In this document: piece after piece, positions 43,094 through 51,511 of the stretch | Layout: each line of letters begins with the position of its first letter | How positions within the stretch are numbered: position 1 is the first letter of the stretch | From: M0103 sp040386155 | GTDB taxonomy: Bacteria > Bacteroidota > Bacteroidia > Flavobacteriales_D > Crocinitomicaceae | NCBI GenBank assembly: GCA_040386155.1 | Contig: JAZKFZ010000001.1 | Location: 558,001-622,000, forward strand | Length of the DNA stretch: 64,000 bases | Direction of reading: 5' to 3' | The notes under the pieces: model-generated | Seen by the model: only the letters and a program-made list of their open reading frames with translations | What the model was told of the DNA's origin: nothing | Databases searched by the model: none | Made by a program: the position numbers and the translations under genes

Positions 43094-43123
43094 CAAAGGT
43101 ACGGCGAATTATTTTTTTTGCAA
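43094..43123 (-). promoter_or_regulatory. Consensus Bacteroidota promoter TTG-N19-TACCTTTG for the metH operon
   Basis: Minus-strand TTG (43123-43121) and TACCTTTG (43101-43094) are exactly 19 nt apart, the textbook spacing. Transcription would begin near 43088 and pass through the riboswitch, giving a leader of about 170 nt. Confidence 0.8.
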
Positions 43124-43142
43124 GTGTTTCCATTAAAGAATT

Positions 43143-43231
43143 GCCACGAATTCACGAATTCACGAACTTCGATGAAGTTAGAAGTAGCAGAGATTATTAG
43201 AATTTCTTAAAATCATTCGAGCATTCGTGGC
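43143..43231. repeat. CACGAATT tandem units and a long-range inverted repeat
   Basis: Three near-identical 8-bp units (CACGAATT, CACGAATT, CACGAACT) lie at 43146-43169. The left end GCCACGAAT (43143-43151) is complementary to ATTCGTGGC (43223-43231). Similar CACGAATTCACGAATT strings are common in intergenic DNA of this phylum. The rest of the gap to 43257 shows no other feature. Confidence 0.5.
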
Positions 43232-43257
43232 TATTTTTTATCTATTTTAACCCCCAG

Positions 43258-43620
43258 ATGAGAAACAATTTATTGAAGAGTTTTGGATATGCTTTTGAGG
43301 GAATCGTTGAACTGTTGCGCAAGGAACGCAATTTTCAGATTCATTGCTTTGCATTGGTAGTAGTAGTGGGAGCTGGTTTTTTCTTTTCCATTACAAGGCT
43401 GGAGTGGGTGATTATTTTGCTTGTTTCTGCATTAGTTCTTGCCTTGGAAGGAGTAAATACAGCCATTGAAAAATTGTGCGATTTGTATTCTACAGAACAA
43501 CATTCTCAGATTAAAAAAATAAAGGACATCGCTGCAGGAGCAGTCTTGGTTGCTGCCATTTTTGCAGCGATTATAGGGGGAATCATTTTTTTACCTAAGC
43601 TAATGCTATTTCTGCAGTAG
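43258..43620 (+). CDS. dgkA: Diacylglycerol kinase / undecaprenol kinase family (DgkA)
   Basis: A 120-residue inner membrane kinase with three hydrophobic segments that phosphorylates diacylglycerol or undecaprenol with ATP to recycle lipid carriers. The active-site segments EGVNTAIEKLCDL (the Glu and Asn motif near residues 69-76) and KIKDIAAGAVLVAA (Lys-Asp motif) are intact. Length and topology match the DgkA family. The stop is one base from the convergent downstream gene's stop. Lipid specificity cannot be decided from sequence. Confidence 0.93.
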   Translation: MRNNLLKSFGYAFEGIVELLRKERNFQIHCFALVVVVGAGFFFSITRLEWVIILLVSALVLALEGVNTAIEKLCDLYSTEQHSQIKKIKDIAAGAVLVAAIFAAIIGGIIFLPKLMLFLQ

Positions 43621-43621
43621 A

Positions 43622-43990
43622 TCAAAAGGGAAAAATGTGAATGTAGATAATCCGTGAAAGTTTGTAATTTTTCTTTGCGGCTAACACCATTACTGCGGCG
43701 AGGATACTAATATTCCAATTAAATGAAAGTGATGGAAACCCAAAGTGAAGAATGAGAAAGCTTAAAATTCCTAGTAAAACTGCGATTCCATAGCTCACGT
43801 ACATGGCGCCTAAGAAATAGCCGGGTTCTCGTTCAAACTTATAGCTACATTCATCGCATTTTTCGTGCATCACTGGCATTTGAAAAATGGAGCTTGATTT
43901 TTTAAAAACGTGCGATTGTCCGCAATTGGGACAGCGTTCATTGATGATTCTAAAAAATAGATTTTCCTTCAGGTGTTTTTCCTTGTTCAT
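43622..43990 (-). CDS. DUF983 membrane protein with zinc-ribbon N-terminus
   Basis: A 122-residue protein. The N-terminal CPNCG...H...C..CSYKFEREPGYFLGAMYVSYG region (residues about 20-65) is the signature of DUF983: two CxxC pairs that could bind a metal, then two membrane segments. It is anchored in the inner membrane with the ribbon in the cytoplasm. It has no known function. It sits 29 bp after the outer-membrane efflux gene on the same strand and may be co-transcribed with it. Confidence 0.85.
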   Translation of the reverse strand: MNKEKHLKENLFFRIINERCPNCGQSHVFKKSSSIFQMPVMHEKCDECSYKFEREPGYFLGAMYVSYGIAVLLGILSFLILHFGFPSLSFNWNISILAAVMVLAAKKNYKLSRIIYIHIFPF

Positions 43991-44019
43991 GATTCTGTTT
44001 TAATTCCCAAAGGACAAAG

Positions 44020-45429
44020 CTATCTCCAACCTCCACCAAGTGCCCGATACAATTCAATAAGCGACTGCTGTGCTTGCAATTGATCATTTACACCAGCCAA
44101 TTCAGCAGATAAAAGAACTTGCTCCGAGCTTAAAACATCTGTGTAGTTGGTTGTGCTACTGTATTTCAAGAGTTCCATTCTAAAATTAACAGCCTTGTTC
44201 AGCGCTTCAATCTGAATAGCACGCTCCTTTTGTTTTTCATTAATCATTTTATAGGCATACAAAGCGTCAGTTACTTCTTGTCCTGAAATTAGCAAAGTGT
44301 TTTGAAACTGATTAAATGCTTGTTCCTTTGCAACGATTGAATTTCGATGATTTGCTTTTAACTGACCACGTTGGAAAATGGGCTGGGTTAATCCACCTAC
44401 CAGATTAGCAAAAATGCTCAGGGGATCAAATAATGTTTTGGTGGTCAAGGCACTAATTCCTGCAGACCCTGCAGTTAATGTTAGTGTAGGAAACATAGAT
44501 GCTTTGGCCACATTTTGCGCTTCAAAGGCCTGACGAAAATTCGCTTCGGCAACCATTACATCAGGTCGATTTGCTAGTAGTTGAGCAGGAACTCCTGCCA
44601 CTAGAGCCGTGTTTGTTAAAGCAGCATCTAATCTACCTCTTTCAATTGCTTGTAAATGTTGTGCGGTTAAAATGCATAGGTAATTTTCCATTTCGCGAAT
44701 GGCTCGTTTCAGATCGGGAACAGTAACTTTCGCCGCAGAAAGGTTTGCTTCGGCTTGCACTACGTCAGCTCCATTCACATTTCCAGCGCCAAGTAGAGCA
44801 TTTAACGCCACGACCGTTTTTTCGCGCAAACCAATCGTTTGTTCTGTAATTTCTAATTGTTTGTCTAAGGATAAAAGTGTGTAATAAGCATTTGCAATGG
44901 AAGCAATGAGGTTCGTTTGTACAGCTCTTTTTGTTGCTTCTGTTTGAAATACTCCTGCTTGTGCTCCTCGCTTCGCAGCACTTAGTTTTCCCCAAATTTC
45001 CACTTCCCATGCTGAGGTAAATCCTAATGAAACATTGGTCGTTTGTAAGTTGATATTAACGTTTGATGGTAGGTTTACCGAGTTTTTCGACTGCTTATTG
45101 AACGTTACTTGTGGAGCAAAATTGAGCGTTGGAAGAAATCCTAGCTTTGCCTGACGAAGATGATTTTCAGCAACACCCATCTGTAACAAAGCATTGCGTA
45201 GATCATAATTGTTGTCAATTCCTTTTTGAATCAATGCTACTAATTGCGGGTCTGCAAAAAATGATCTCCACTCCACAGTAGCAATTGTATTGGTGTCATT
45301 TGATTGATAATCACGATACAAATTGCTTTCTTGCTCCGAAGATAGTTTGGGGGCATCGTATTTTTTCGTGACAAGTCCACAGCTGTAAAGAACAGTAAGT
45401 AGGACAAGAAGACTGATAATTTTTTTCAT
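44020..45429 (-). CDS. Outer-membrane efflux lipoprotein (OprM/NodT type)
   Basis: A 469-residue outer-membrane channel of an RND pump. The lipobox is LTVLYSC (Cys 17). The body has the two repeated OEP regions: NYDLRNALLQMGVAENHLRQ (near residue 75) and the later MVAEANFRQAFEAQNVAKASMFPTL (near 290), with typical long heptad helices. It follows the RND transporter directly (start and stop 0 bp apart) as the third structural gene of the operon. Confidence 0.93.
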   Translation of the reverse strand: MKKIISLLVLLTVLYSCGLVTKKYDAPKLSSEQESNLYRDYQSNDTNTIATVEWRSFFADPQLVALIQKGIDNNYDLRNALLQMGVAENHLRQAKLGFLPTLNFAPQVTFNKQSKNSVNLPSNVNINLQTTNVSLGFTSAWEVEIWGKLSAAKRGAQAGVFQTEATKRAVQTNLIASIANAYYTLLSLDKQLEITEQTIGLREKTVVALNALLGAGNVNGADVVQAEANLSAAKVTVPDLKRAIREMENYLCILTAQHLQAIERGRLDAALTNTALVAGVPAQLLANRPDVMVAEANFRQAFEAQNVAKASMFPTLTLTAGSAGISALTTKTLFDPLSIFANLVGGLTQPIFQRGQLKANHRNSIVAKEQAFNQFQNTLLISGQEVTDALYAYKMINEKQKERAIQIEALNKAVNFRMELLKYSSTTNYTDVLSSEQVLLSAELAGVNDQLQAQQSLIELYRALGGGWR

Positions 45430-48400
45430 TTACTGAGTTATTTTTTTGCGTTTCACAACACGTTCTTGTAAAGTTTGAAATACCACAAAGAGCGCAGGAA
45501 TAACTAAAACACCGAATGTGGTTCCAATGAGCATTCCACCAATAGCACCTGTTCCGATGGCTTGGTTACCAATCGCGCCAGCACCTTTTGCAAACATCAG
45601 GGGCAATAATCCAAGAATGAAGGCAAAAGAGGTCATCAAAATTGGTCGCAGGCGAGCTACAGCTCCCTGAATGGCCGCTTCTTTAATGCTCATTCCATTG
45701 CGCCGGGCTTCTGCAGCAAATTCCACAATTAAGATGGCATTTTTAGCAAGTAAGCCAATCAACATTATGAGGGTGATTTGCAAATAGATGTTGTTACTAA
45801 TTTCAAAGAAGTAAGCAAAGATGAAAACACCCGCTAAGCCAATTGGCAAAGACACTAACACAGCAAATGGCAACAAATAGCTTTCGTATTGCGCTGACAA
45901 TAAGAAGTAAACAAACAAAAGACAAAGTAAGAAAATGTAGGTGGTTTGTCCACCCGCTTTGATTTCTTCACGGGTCATTCCTGAAAATTCATAACCGTAT
46001 CCGACAGGTAGCGTTTCCTTCGCAACGGTTTCAATCACGTTAATCGCGTCTCCTGTACTAAACCCTTCCGCTGGTGCACCTTGAACGTTTACGGCAGTAA
46101 ACATGTTGAAACGATTAATGGCTTGTGGACCAAATACTTTCTTCAATTCCACAAACTGAGTAATCGGAATCATTTCACCTTTATTGTTCCTTACCATAAT
46201 TTTATTGATCGATTCTACATCAGCTCTGTCATCAGGTGCAGCTTGATACATCACGCGGTATTGCTTTCCAAATTTATTAAAATTGGAAGCGTAAACCCCG
46301 CCATAATATCCTTGGAATGTAGCTAGGATTTCTGTAACTGTAACTCCAGCTTTCTTGATAGATGGAACATTTAACTCCAAACTATATTGTGGAAAATTCG
46401 GCGAAAAAGAGGAGGAAGCATGTAAAATTTCAGGTCGATTCATCAAGCCTGCAATGAATTTGTCTTTCACATTGTTTAGCTCCTCGATTTTACCACCTTT
46501 TTGATCCTGTAATTGCATTTCGAATCCAGTACTGAAACCAAATCCCATGATGGTCGGTCGCCCAAAAAATATGATTCTAGCATCTTTTACGACACTTGTT
46601 CGCTTGAATAAATCGGCTACAATCGCTTGTAAATCCTGACCTTCTTTGGTGCGTTGCGCCCATGGATGCAATTTCATTATCACCATTCCATAGTTGCTAC
46701 CGCTTCCACTAATCAAACCTCGCCCAGAAATACGGAGGACCTTATTTACTTCAGGAATTTCCTTCACAATATTTTCAATTTTCAAAAGAACCTCCTCTGT
46801 TTTCTCGATGGAAGTTCCTGGGGGAAGTGAAATATCTGACATAATTCCACCTGTATCTTCTGCTGGAACGAATGCCTTTGGTGTATTGTTCATGATCAGT
46901 ACAAACGCAACTGCAAATGCTGCAATTAATCCAAAGGAGAGCCATTTGCGTTTCAGAAAGAATTGAACAATTTTTTTGTAACGATTGGTAAGGCCTTCAA
47001 ATCCTGCGTTGAAATAAACAAAAAAGCGTTGAAGAAAACCTTTCTTCTCCTCGTGCTCATGCGGACGTAACAACAATGCGCATAGTGCAGGAGAAAGTGT
47101 AAGTGCGTTTACTGCGGACAGTAAAATTGCAATAGCAAGTGTTAAACCAAATTGCTTGTAAAACACCCCTGCTGAACCTGAAATGAAGGATACGGGAATA
47201 AATACAGCCGCCATGACCAATGTGATTGAAATGATAGCACCGCTAATTTCTCCCATTGCTGACTTAGCTGCTTGTCGTGGGTCTTTTTCTCCTTTTTCTA
47301 ATTTTGTATGCACGGCTTCCACCACAACAATGGCATCATCGACTACAATTCCCACTGCCAATACCAAGGCAAATAAGGTTAATAGGTTGATTGTGAAGCC
47401 AAACAAACCTAAGAAAAAGAAAGTTCCGATGATAGCAACAGGAACGGAAATCGCTGGAATTAAGGTCGATCGCCAGTCTTGAAGGAAGATAAAGACAACA
47501 ATAAATACTAAGAAAAATGCTTCCAAAAGGGTAGTTACTACTTTAGAAATTGATTCTTCCAAGAAATCATTGGCGTTCACCAAGGTTGTGTAATGAATTC
47601 CTTTAGGGAAATTTTCAGCAGAAAGATCTAACTGCTCCAAACATCCATTGATAACATCTTGTGCGTTCGATCCTGCAATTTGCGCAATTGCAATACCAAC
47701 AGAGGGTTTTCCATTGGTTCTCATCGTTCCACTGTACGATTGTGCGCCTAATTCAATTTTAGCTACATCTTCCAAGCGAAGAATATTTCCAGCTTCATCT
47801 ACTCGAATAATGATGTCGGAGAACTCCTTTTCATCTTTTAATCGACCTTTGTATTTGAGCGTATATTGAAATGATTGTTTCGCATTTTCTCCCAGTTGTC
47901 CGGGTGCAGCTTCGATATTTTGTTCAGCCAAGGCAGCCATAATATCCGTTGGTACCAAACCATAGGCAGCCATCACCTCGGGTTTTAGCCAGATGCGCAT
48001 CGAGTAATCTTTTTGTGCGAAAATGGTGACATCTCCAACGCCTTTGATTCTTTTTAACTTTGGAATGATGTTGATATTCGCATAGTTCTGTATAAACGTC
48101 ATGTCATACGCATCACTTTCGCTGTAAATGGAGAAAATGAGTGCGTTATCACTTTGCTTTTTTGTGGTGGTGACCCCTGCTCTTGTTACTTCTGCAGGAA
48201 GAAGAGGCGTTGCACGAGACACACGATTTTGAACGTTTACTGCTGCTAAATCAGGGTTGGTACCCAATTCAAAGAAAATATTGATACTTGCCGTTCCATC
48301 ATTGCTAGACGTGGAAGTCATGTAGGTCATGTTTTCTACACCATTGATTTGCTCCTCGAGCGGAATGACCACCGAATTCATAATCACTTCGGCACTTGCT

Positions 48401-48552
48401 CCTTGATAACTTGCTTGTACGGCAACTGTTGGTGGGGCAATTTCTGGATATTGTGAAACAGGTAGTGACGATAAGCCCAATACCCCAAAAATGATAATTA
48501 GGATAGAAATTACTGTAGATAATACAGGTCTATCTATAAATTTTTGAAACAT
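45430..48552 (-). CDS. RND multidrug efflux transporter (AcrB/HAE1 family)
   Basis: A 1,040-residue inner-membrane proton antiporter with 12 membrane segments and two large periplasmic loops. The proton-relay pair is in VGIVVDDAIVVVEAV (near residues 405-412, Asp-Asp). The start FIDRPVLSTVISILIII and the motif GSNAQDVINGC are typical of the HAE1 group, which exports hydrophobic compounds. Conserved Lys and Thr in the C-half (KNAILIVEFAAEARRNG) are also present. It works with the adaptor upstream and the outer membrane channel downstream. Confidence 0.96.
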   Translation of the reverse strand: MFQKFIDRPVLSTVISILIIIFGVLGLSSLPVSQYPEIAPPTVAVQASYQGASAEVIMNSVVIPLEEQINGVENMTYMTSTSSNDGTASINIFFELGTNPDLAAVNVQNRVSRATPLLPAEVTRAGVTTTKKQSDNALIFSIYSESDAYDMTFIQNYANINIIPKLKRIKGVGDVTIFAQKDYSMRIWLKPEVMAAYGLVPTDIMAALAEQNIEAAPGQLGENAKQSFQYTLKYKGRLKDEKEFSDIIIRVDEAGNILRLEDVAKIELGAQSYSGTMRTNGKPSVGIAIAQIAGSNAQDVINGCLEQLDLSAENFPKGIHYTTLVNANDFLEESISKVVTTLLEAFFLVFIVVFIFLQDWRSTLIPAISVPVAIIGTFFFLGLFGFTINLLTLFALVLAVGIVVDDAIVVVEAVHTKLEKGEKDPRQAAKSAMGEISGAIISITLVMAAVFIPVSFISGSAGVFYKQFGLTLAIAILLSAVNALTLSPALCALLLRPHEHEEKKGFLQRFFVYFNAGFEGLTNRYKKIVQFFLKRKWLSFGLIAAFAVAFVLIMNNTPKAFVPAEDTGGIMSDISLPPGTSIEKTEEVLLKIENIVKEIPEVNKVLRISGRGLISGSGSNYGMVIMKLHPWAQRTKEGQDLQAIVADLFKRTSVVKDARIIFFGRPTIMGFGFSTGFEMQLQDQKGGKIEELNNVKDKFIAGLMNRPEILHASSSFSPNFPQYSLELNVPSIKKAGVTVTEILATFQGYYGGVYASNFNKFGKQYRVMYQAAPDDRADVESINKIMVRNNKGEMIPITQFVELKKVFGPQAINRFNMFTAVNVQGAPAEGFSTGDAINVIETVAKETLPVGYGYEFSGMTREEIKAGGQTTYIFLLCLLFVYFLLSAQYESYLLPFAVLVSLPIGLAGVFIFAYFFEISNNIYLQITLIMLIGLLAKNAILIVEFAAEARRNGMSIKEAAIQGAVARLRPILMTSFAFILGLLPLMFAKGAGAIGNQAIGTGAIGGMLIGTTFGVLVIPALFVVFQTLQERVVKRKKITQ

Positions 48553-48573
48553 AATGTCGTTTTTCGAGTGCTA

Positions 48574-49722
48574 TTATTTTTTGATTTCTTTGTCGAAAAT
48601 TGAATTGTAATCAACTGGTTCAGGTTTTACAATAGTACCTTCAGTAACAATTCCTACACCTTCAATCAATAGTTTGTCATTTATAGAAAGTCCACTATCA
48701 ACAACAAAAAATTGACCACCAGGAATTGCGCGTACCGTTATGGGAACTGCTGTAACTTTGTTATCCTTGTCCACAATAAATGCCATGCGTTTGTCTTGTA
48801 GTTCAATTGTTGCACTTTGCGGAATGACAATCACATTCGTTAAATCCGTTGGAATTTGCACGCTGGCACTGCTACCTGAACGTAAGATTTTACTTTTATT
48901 ATCAAAGCTTGCACGTACATTGTAAGAACCCGTAGAACTGCTTGCTTGACCACTAAATGATTCAATTTTTCCTTTGTTTTCGAAGATAGCATCGTTGCTC
49001 ATTTTTAGTGAAACAGGAGGCATTTTTGTGATTTTGTCAGCAAAAGATGATCCTTCAGCATTGAGGATGATGTTGAGTTGCTGCTTTTCATTGATGGAGA
49101 AATTTGCATATACTGTGCGAATGTCTGAAACTCTTGTCAAAGCTTGAGTTGTAGCACTACTTACGTAACTTCCTACTCGAAAAGGTAAAAGTCCAATTAT
49201 TCCATCTACAGGACTTTTGATCGAAGTATAGCCAACATTTGTTTGCGCATTGTTGTAGCGTGCTTTTGCTTGCATCAAATCCGATTTTCTAGCTAGCAAT
49301 GCAAGTTCGACATTTCGTAGCTCGAAGTTGCTAATTATTCCTTGTTCGACTAATGGCTTTGTTTTTTCAACTTGCAAAGCAGCTGTAGAAACCGCAGTTT
49401 CAGCCGTTGCCACTGCCGCCGCTAAACTTTGAAGTTCCTGGGCGTACATTGGGTTACTGATTTTGAACAAGATTTGTCCTTTTTTTACTTCTTGTCCTTC
49501 TTGCACGTACACGGCATCAATGTAGCCGTCAATTTTCGAGCGGATATCAACATCGATAATTCCTTCCAATGTTGCAGGATATTCTGCAATGAGTGTAGTG
49601 CTTGTTTTTTGTACAGGAATAACCTTGTATGACATCGTTGGTTTTTTCACTACAGTTTGTTCTTCCCCCGAACAAGAAGCAAGAAGAAGTATAGATGTAA
49701 GAATGTAAAATACCTTGCGCAT
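48574..49722 (-). CDS. RND efflux periplasmic adaptor (AcrA/MexA type)
   Basis: A 382-residue membrane-fusion lipoprotein (lipobox LLLASC, Cys 17) that links the pump to its outer-membrane channel. The lipoyl-like segments are VDIRSKIDGYIDAVYVQEGQ (near 58-77) and YTSIKSPVDGIIGLLPFRVG (about 172-191), with the helical hairpin between them. A beta-barrel follows. It begins 5 bp after the TetR gene stop and 21 bp before the transporter start. Confidence 0.94.
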   Translation of the reverse strand: MRKVFYILTSILLLASCSGEEQTVVKKPTMSYKVIPVQKTSTTLIAEYPATLEGIIDVDIRSKIDGYIDAVYVQEGQEVKKGQILFKISNPMYAQELQSLAAAVATAETAVSTAALQVEKTKPLVEQGIISNFELRNVELALLARKSDLMQAKARYNNAQTNVGYTSIKSPVDGIIGLLPFRVGSYVSSATTQALTRVSDIRTVYANFSINEKQQLNIILNAEGSSFADKITKMPPVSLKMSNDAIFENKGKIESFSGQASSSTGSYNVRASFDNKSKILRSGSSASVQIPTDLTNVIVIPQSATIELQDKRMAFIVDKDNKVTAVPITVRAIPGGQFFVVDSGLSINDKLLIEGVGIVTEGTIVKPEPVDYNSIFDKEIKK

Positions 49723-49727
49723 TGCTT

Positions 49728-50330
49728 TTAATTTTTGGATGTAAATAGTAATTCTTTAATTGCTTTTTTTCGTTCCTTCCTTATTTGTTTGTTTTCATCT
49801 TCAGAGATCTCCAGAATTTTTTGGAGTACAGGATTCATGATTATGGGATAAGAAATTAGGGCAAAAAGATGGATCATGAAAAGTTTTGGTTCCGTCTTTT
49901 TTAGTTTCCCTTTCTTCATCTCTGCCTTTATCTCCTTTAAGAACGTTTTGAATTCTGGCAATGCCTCTGGACGTATTATGGTTTCAATTTTACTGGTAAT
50001 TTTAAACGACTCTTGAACATTGAAAATTTCGAGGAAGGGATACGATTCCTTTTGTTCGATGAGGTAATCGATGATTGCATCTACTTTTTTTTCGAAATTA
50101 AGCTCACATGCATAGATGGTGGAAAGTGATTGTCTCATCTCATAAATCATTTCCCAATATATGATTTGAAACAAATTTTCCTTGGATCTAAAATAGTAAT
50201 TGATGAGAGTGCGATTAACTCCAGCAAAATCTGCTAGCTCTTGTACACTTGACTGAAGATGTCCTTTGGCAAAGAAAAATTCCTTTGCCAAGTCTTTAAT
50301 TTGTATATCTGTTTTACAATTTTCTCCCAT
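49728..50330 (-). CDS. TetR-family repressor of the RND efflux operon
   Basis: A 200-residue regulator. The N-terminal helix-turn-helix reads VQELADFAGVNRTLINYYF (residues about 32-50), the TetR family hallmark with the NYYF end, and the rest is a helical ligand domain. I start it at ATG 50330; the ORF extends to a TTG at 50399 but the promoter and operator lie in between. It is the first gene of the operon with the efflux genes, and an 18-bp palindrome over its -7 box suggests autorepression and induction by a pump substrate. Confidence 0.9.
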   Translation of the reverse strand: MGENCKTDIQIKDLAKEFFFAKGHLQSSVQELADFAGVNRTLINYYFRSKENLFQIIYWEMIYEMRQSLSTIYACELNFEKKVDAIIDYLIEQKESYPFLEIFNVQESFKITSKIETIIRPEALPEFKTFLKEIKAEMKKGKLKKTEPKLFMIHLFALISYPIIMNPVLQKILEISEDENKQIRKERKKAIKELLFTSKN

Positions 50331-50342
50331 TTTGACGAAATG

Positions 50343-50364
50343 TTTGACAAAGTTGTCAAAAATA
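50343..50364 (-). promoter_or_regulatory. TetR operator palindrome overlapping the -7 box
   Basis: TTTGACAA (50343-50350) and TTGTCAAA (50353-50360) are perfect inverted repeats around an AG centre. The right arm overlaps the minus-strand -7 box TATTTTTG (50364-50357). A TTG on the minus strand lies at 50391-50389, 24 nt further upstream. A repressor bound here would block the promoter, as expected for autoregulation by the TetR gene 13 bp downstream. Confidence 0.7.
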
Positions 50365-50430
50365 TAGTTACCATGGAAACTATTTAGACAAATTAACAAA
50401 ATTTGCCCATCAAATGATTGTGATTATCTA

Positions 50431-51219
50431 CTAAAGTGATTTGGTGCGACCACCATCAACAGGAACATTGATACCATTGATATACGATGCTGCAGGTGAC
50501 GCTAAAAAAGCAATTGCTGCTGCAACTTCTTCAGGTTGAGCAATTCGTTTCATTGGCGATTCAGAACCCATTTCTAAAAGAACTTCATCAACTGTTTGAC
50601 CAAATTGTTCTGCTTTTATTTCTGCTAACCCTTGTAATCGAGAAGTATTTGTTGCTCCTGGGAGCACATTGTTTACAGTAATTCCATAAGCACCAAGCTC
50701 GTTCGCTAATGTCTTAGACCAGTTAGCAACTGCTCCGCGAATGGTATTTGAAACACCTAAATTTGGAAGCGGTTGTTTTACGCTTGTAGAAATGATATTG
50801 ATGATGCGACCATATCCTTCTTTTATCATTGTGGGGTAAACCGCCTGTGCTAAAATATGATTACACACTAAATGCTGATTGAACGCTGTCAAAAATTCAC
50901 TGATAGTAGCATCTTTAATCGCACCACCCTTCGGACCACCTGTATTGTTCACCAAAATATGAATTGCATTTCCTGCCGCGATGTAATTATCGACTACCTG
51001 CTTTAGTTGAGTTGGGTTCGAAAAATCGGCCACTAAATAAGAATGCTTTTGACCATTATCAGTAGATAAAGATGCTGCTGCTTGTTGCAATGAATCTTCA
51101 GATCTCGCCAACAATAAAAGATTAGCCCCTAAATTAGCAAGCTCAACAGCTGCAGCTTTTCCAATGCCTTGAGTACTTCCACAAACAAGTGCTGTTTTCC
51201 CTTTCAGTGATAAATTCAT
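50431..51219 (-). CDS. SDR-family oxidoreductase, atypical active site
   Basis: A 262-residue short-chain dehydrogenase-like protein. The cofactor motif is GSTQGIGKAAAVEL (residues about 14-27), and a NTGGPKGG segment replaces the usual NNAG. The catalytic Ser is present in IISTSVKQPL, but where YxxxK should be, the chain reads SNTIRGAV, so Tyr is Ser and Lys is Arg. This fits the BKR_like subgroup of SDRs that lacks the normal tetrad and whose activity is uncertain. It starts 18 bp after the NifU-like gene and may be co-transcribed with Mrp and NifU-like proteins. Confidence 0.85.
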   Translation of the reverse strand: MNLSLKGKTALVCGSTQGIGKAAAVELANLGANLLLLARSEDSLQQAAASLSTDNGQKHSYLVADFSNPTQLKQVVDNYIAAGNAIHILVNNTGGPKGGAIKDATISEFLTAFNQHLVCNHILAQAVYPTMIKEGYGRIINIISTSVKQPLPNLGVSNTIRGAVANWSKTLANELGAYGITVNNVLPGATNTSRLQGLAEIKAEQFGQTVDEVLLEMGSESPMKRIAQPEEVAAAIAFLASPAASYINGINVPVDGGRTKSL

Positions 51220-51237
51220 GATGAATGGTTTTAAAAT

Positions 51238-51501
51238 TTAGTGTACAAAATTAGGCATGTTGATGGCTTCAACTGCTTTAATTTCTGGAGCTACTTTTTT
51301 TACAGCATCTTCTAATCCTGCTTTTAGTGTCATTAAACTCATCGAGCAATCGCTACAAGCACCTATTAATCTAACTTTTGCAATAGCATCGTCTGTAATT
51401 TCTACCAATTCCATATCACCGCCATCTGCATGTAAAAATGGACGCAAGATATCAAGTGCCTCATTTATTTTTACAGTTAACTCGCTTTTATTCAATTCCA
51501 T
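51238..51501 (-). CDS. NifU C-terminal-domain (Nfu-type) Fe-S protein
   Basis: An 87-residue protein that binds or transfers Fe-S clusters. The Nfu motif is GACSDCSMSLMTLKAGLE (CxxC near residues 48-51), preceded by LHADGGDMELVEI. The ATG at 51501 is chosen because the longer in-frame ORF (to 51672) runs into the Mrp coding region in the same strand and has no Nfu homology. The gene follows Mrp by 10 bp, so the two Fe-S cluster carriers are one operon with the SDR gene. Confidence 0.9.
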   Translation of the reverse strand: MELNKSELTVKINEALDILRPFLHADGGDMELVEITDDAIAKVRLIGACSDCSMSLMTLKAGLEDAVKKVAPEIKAVEAINMPNFVH

Positions 51502-51511
51502 ACTTTCTATC

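Noticed and set aside
43146..43169. CRISPR-like short tandem repeats
   Set aside because: Only three 8-bp units without spacers; a simple tandem repeat.
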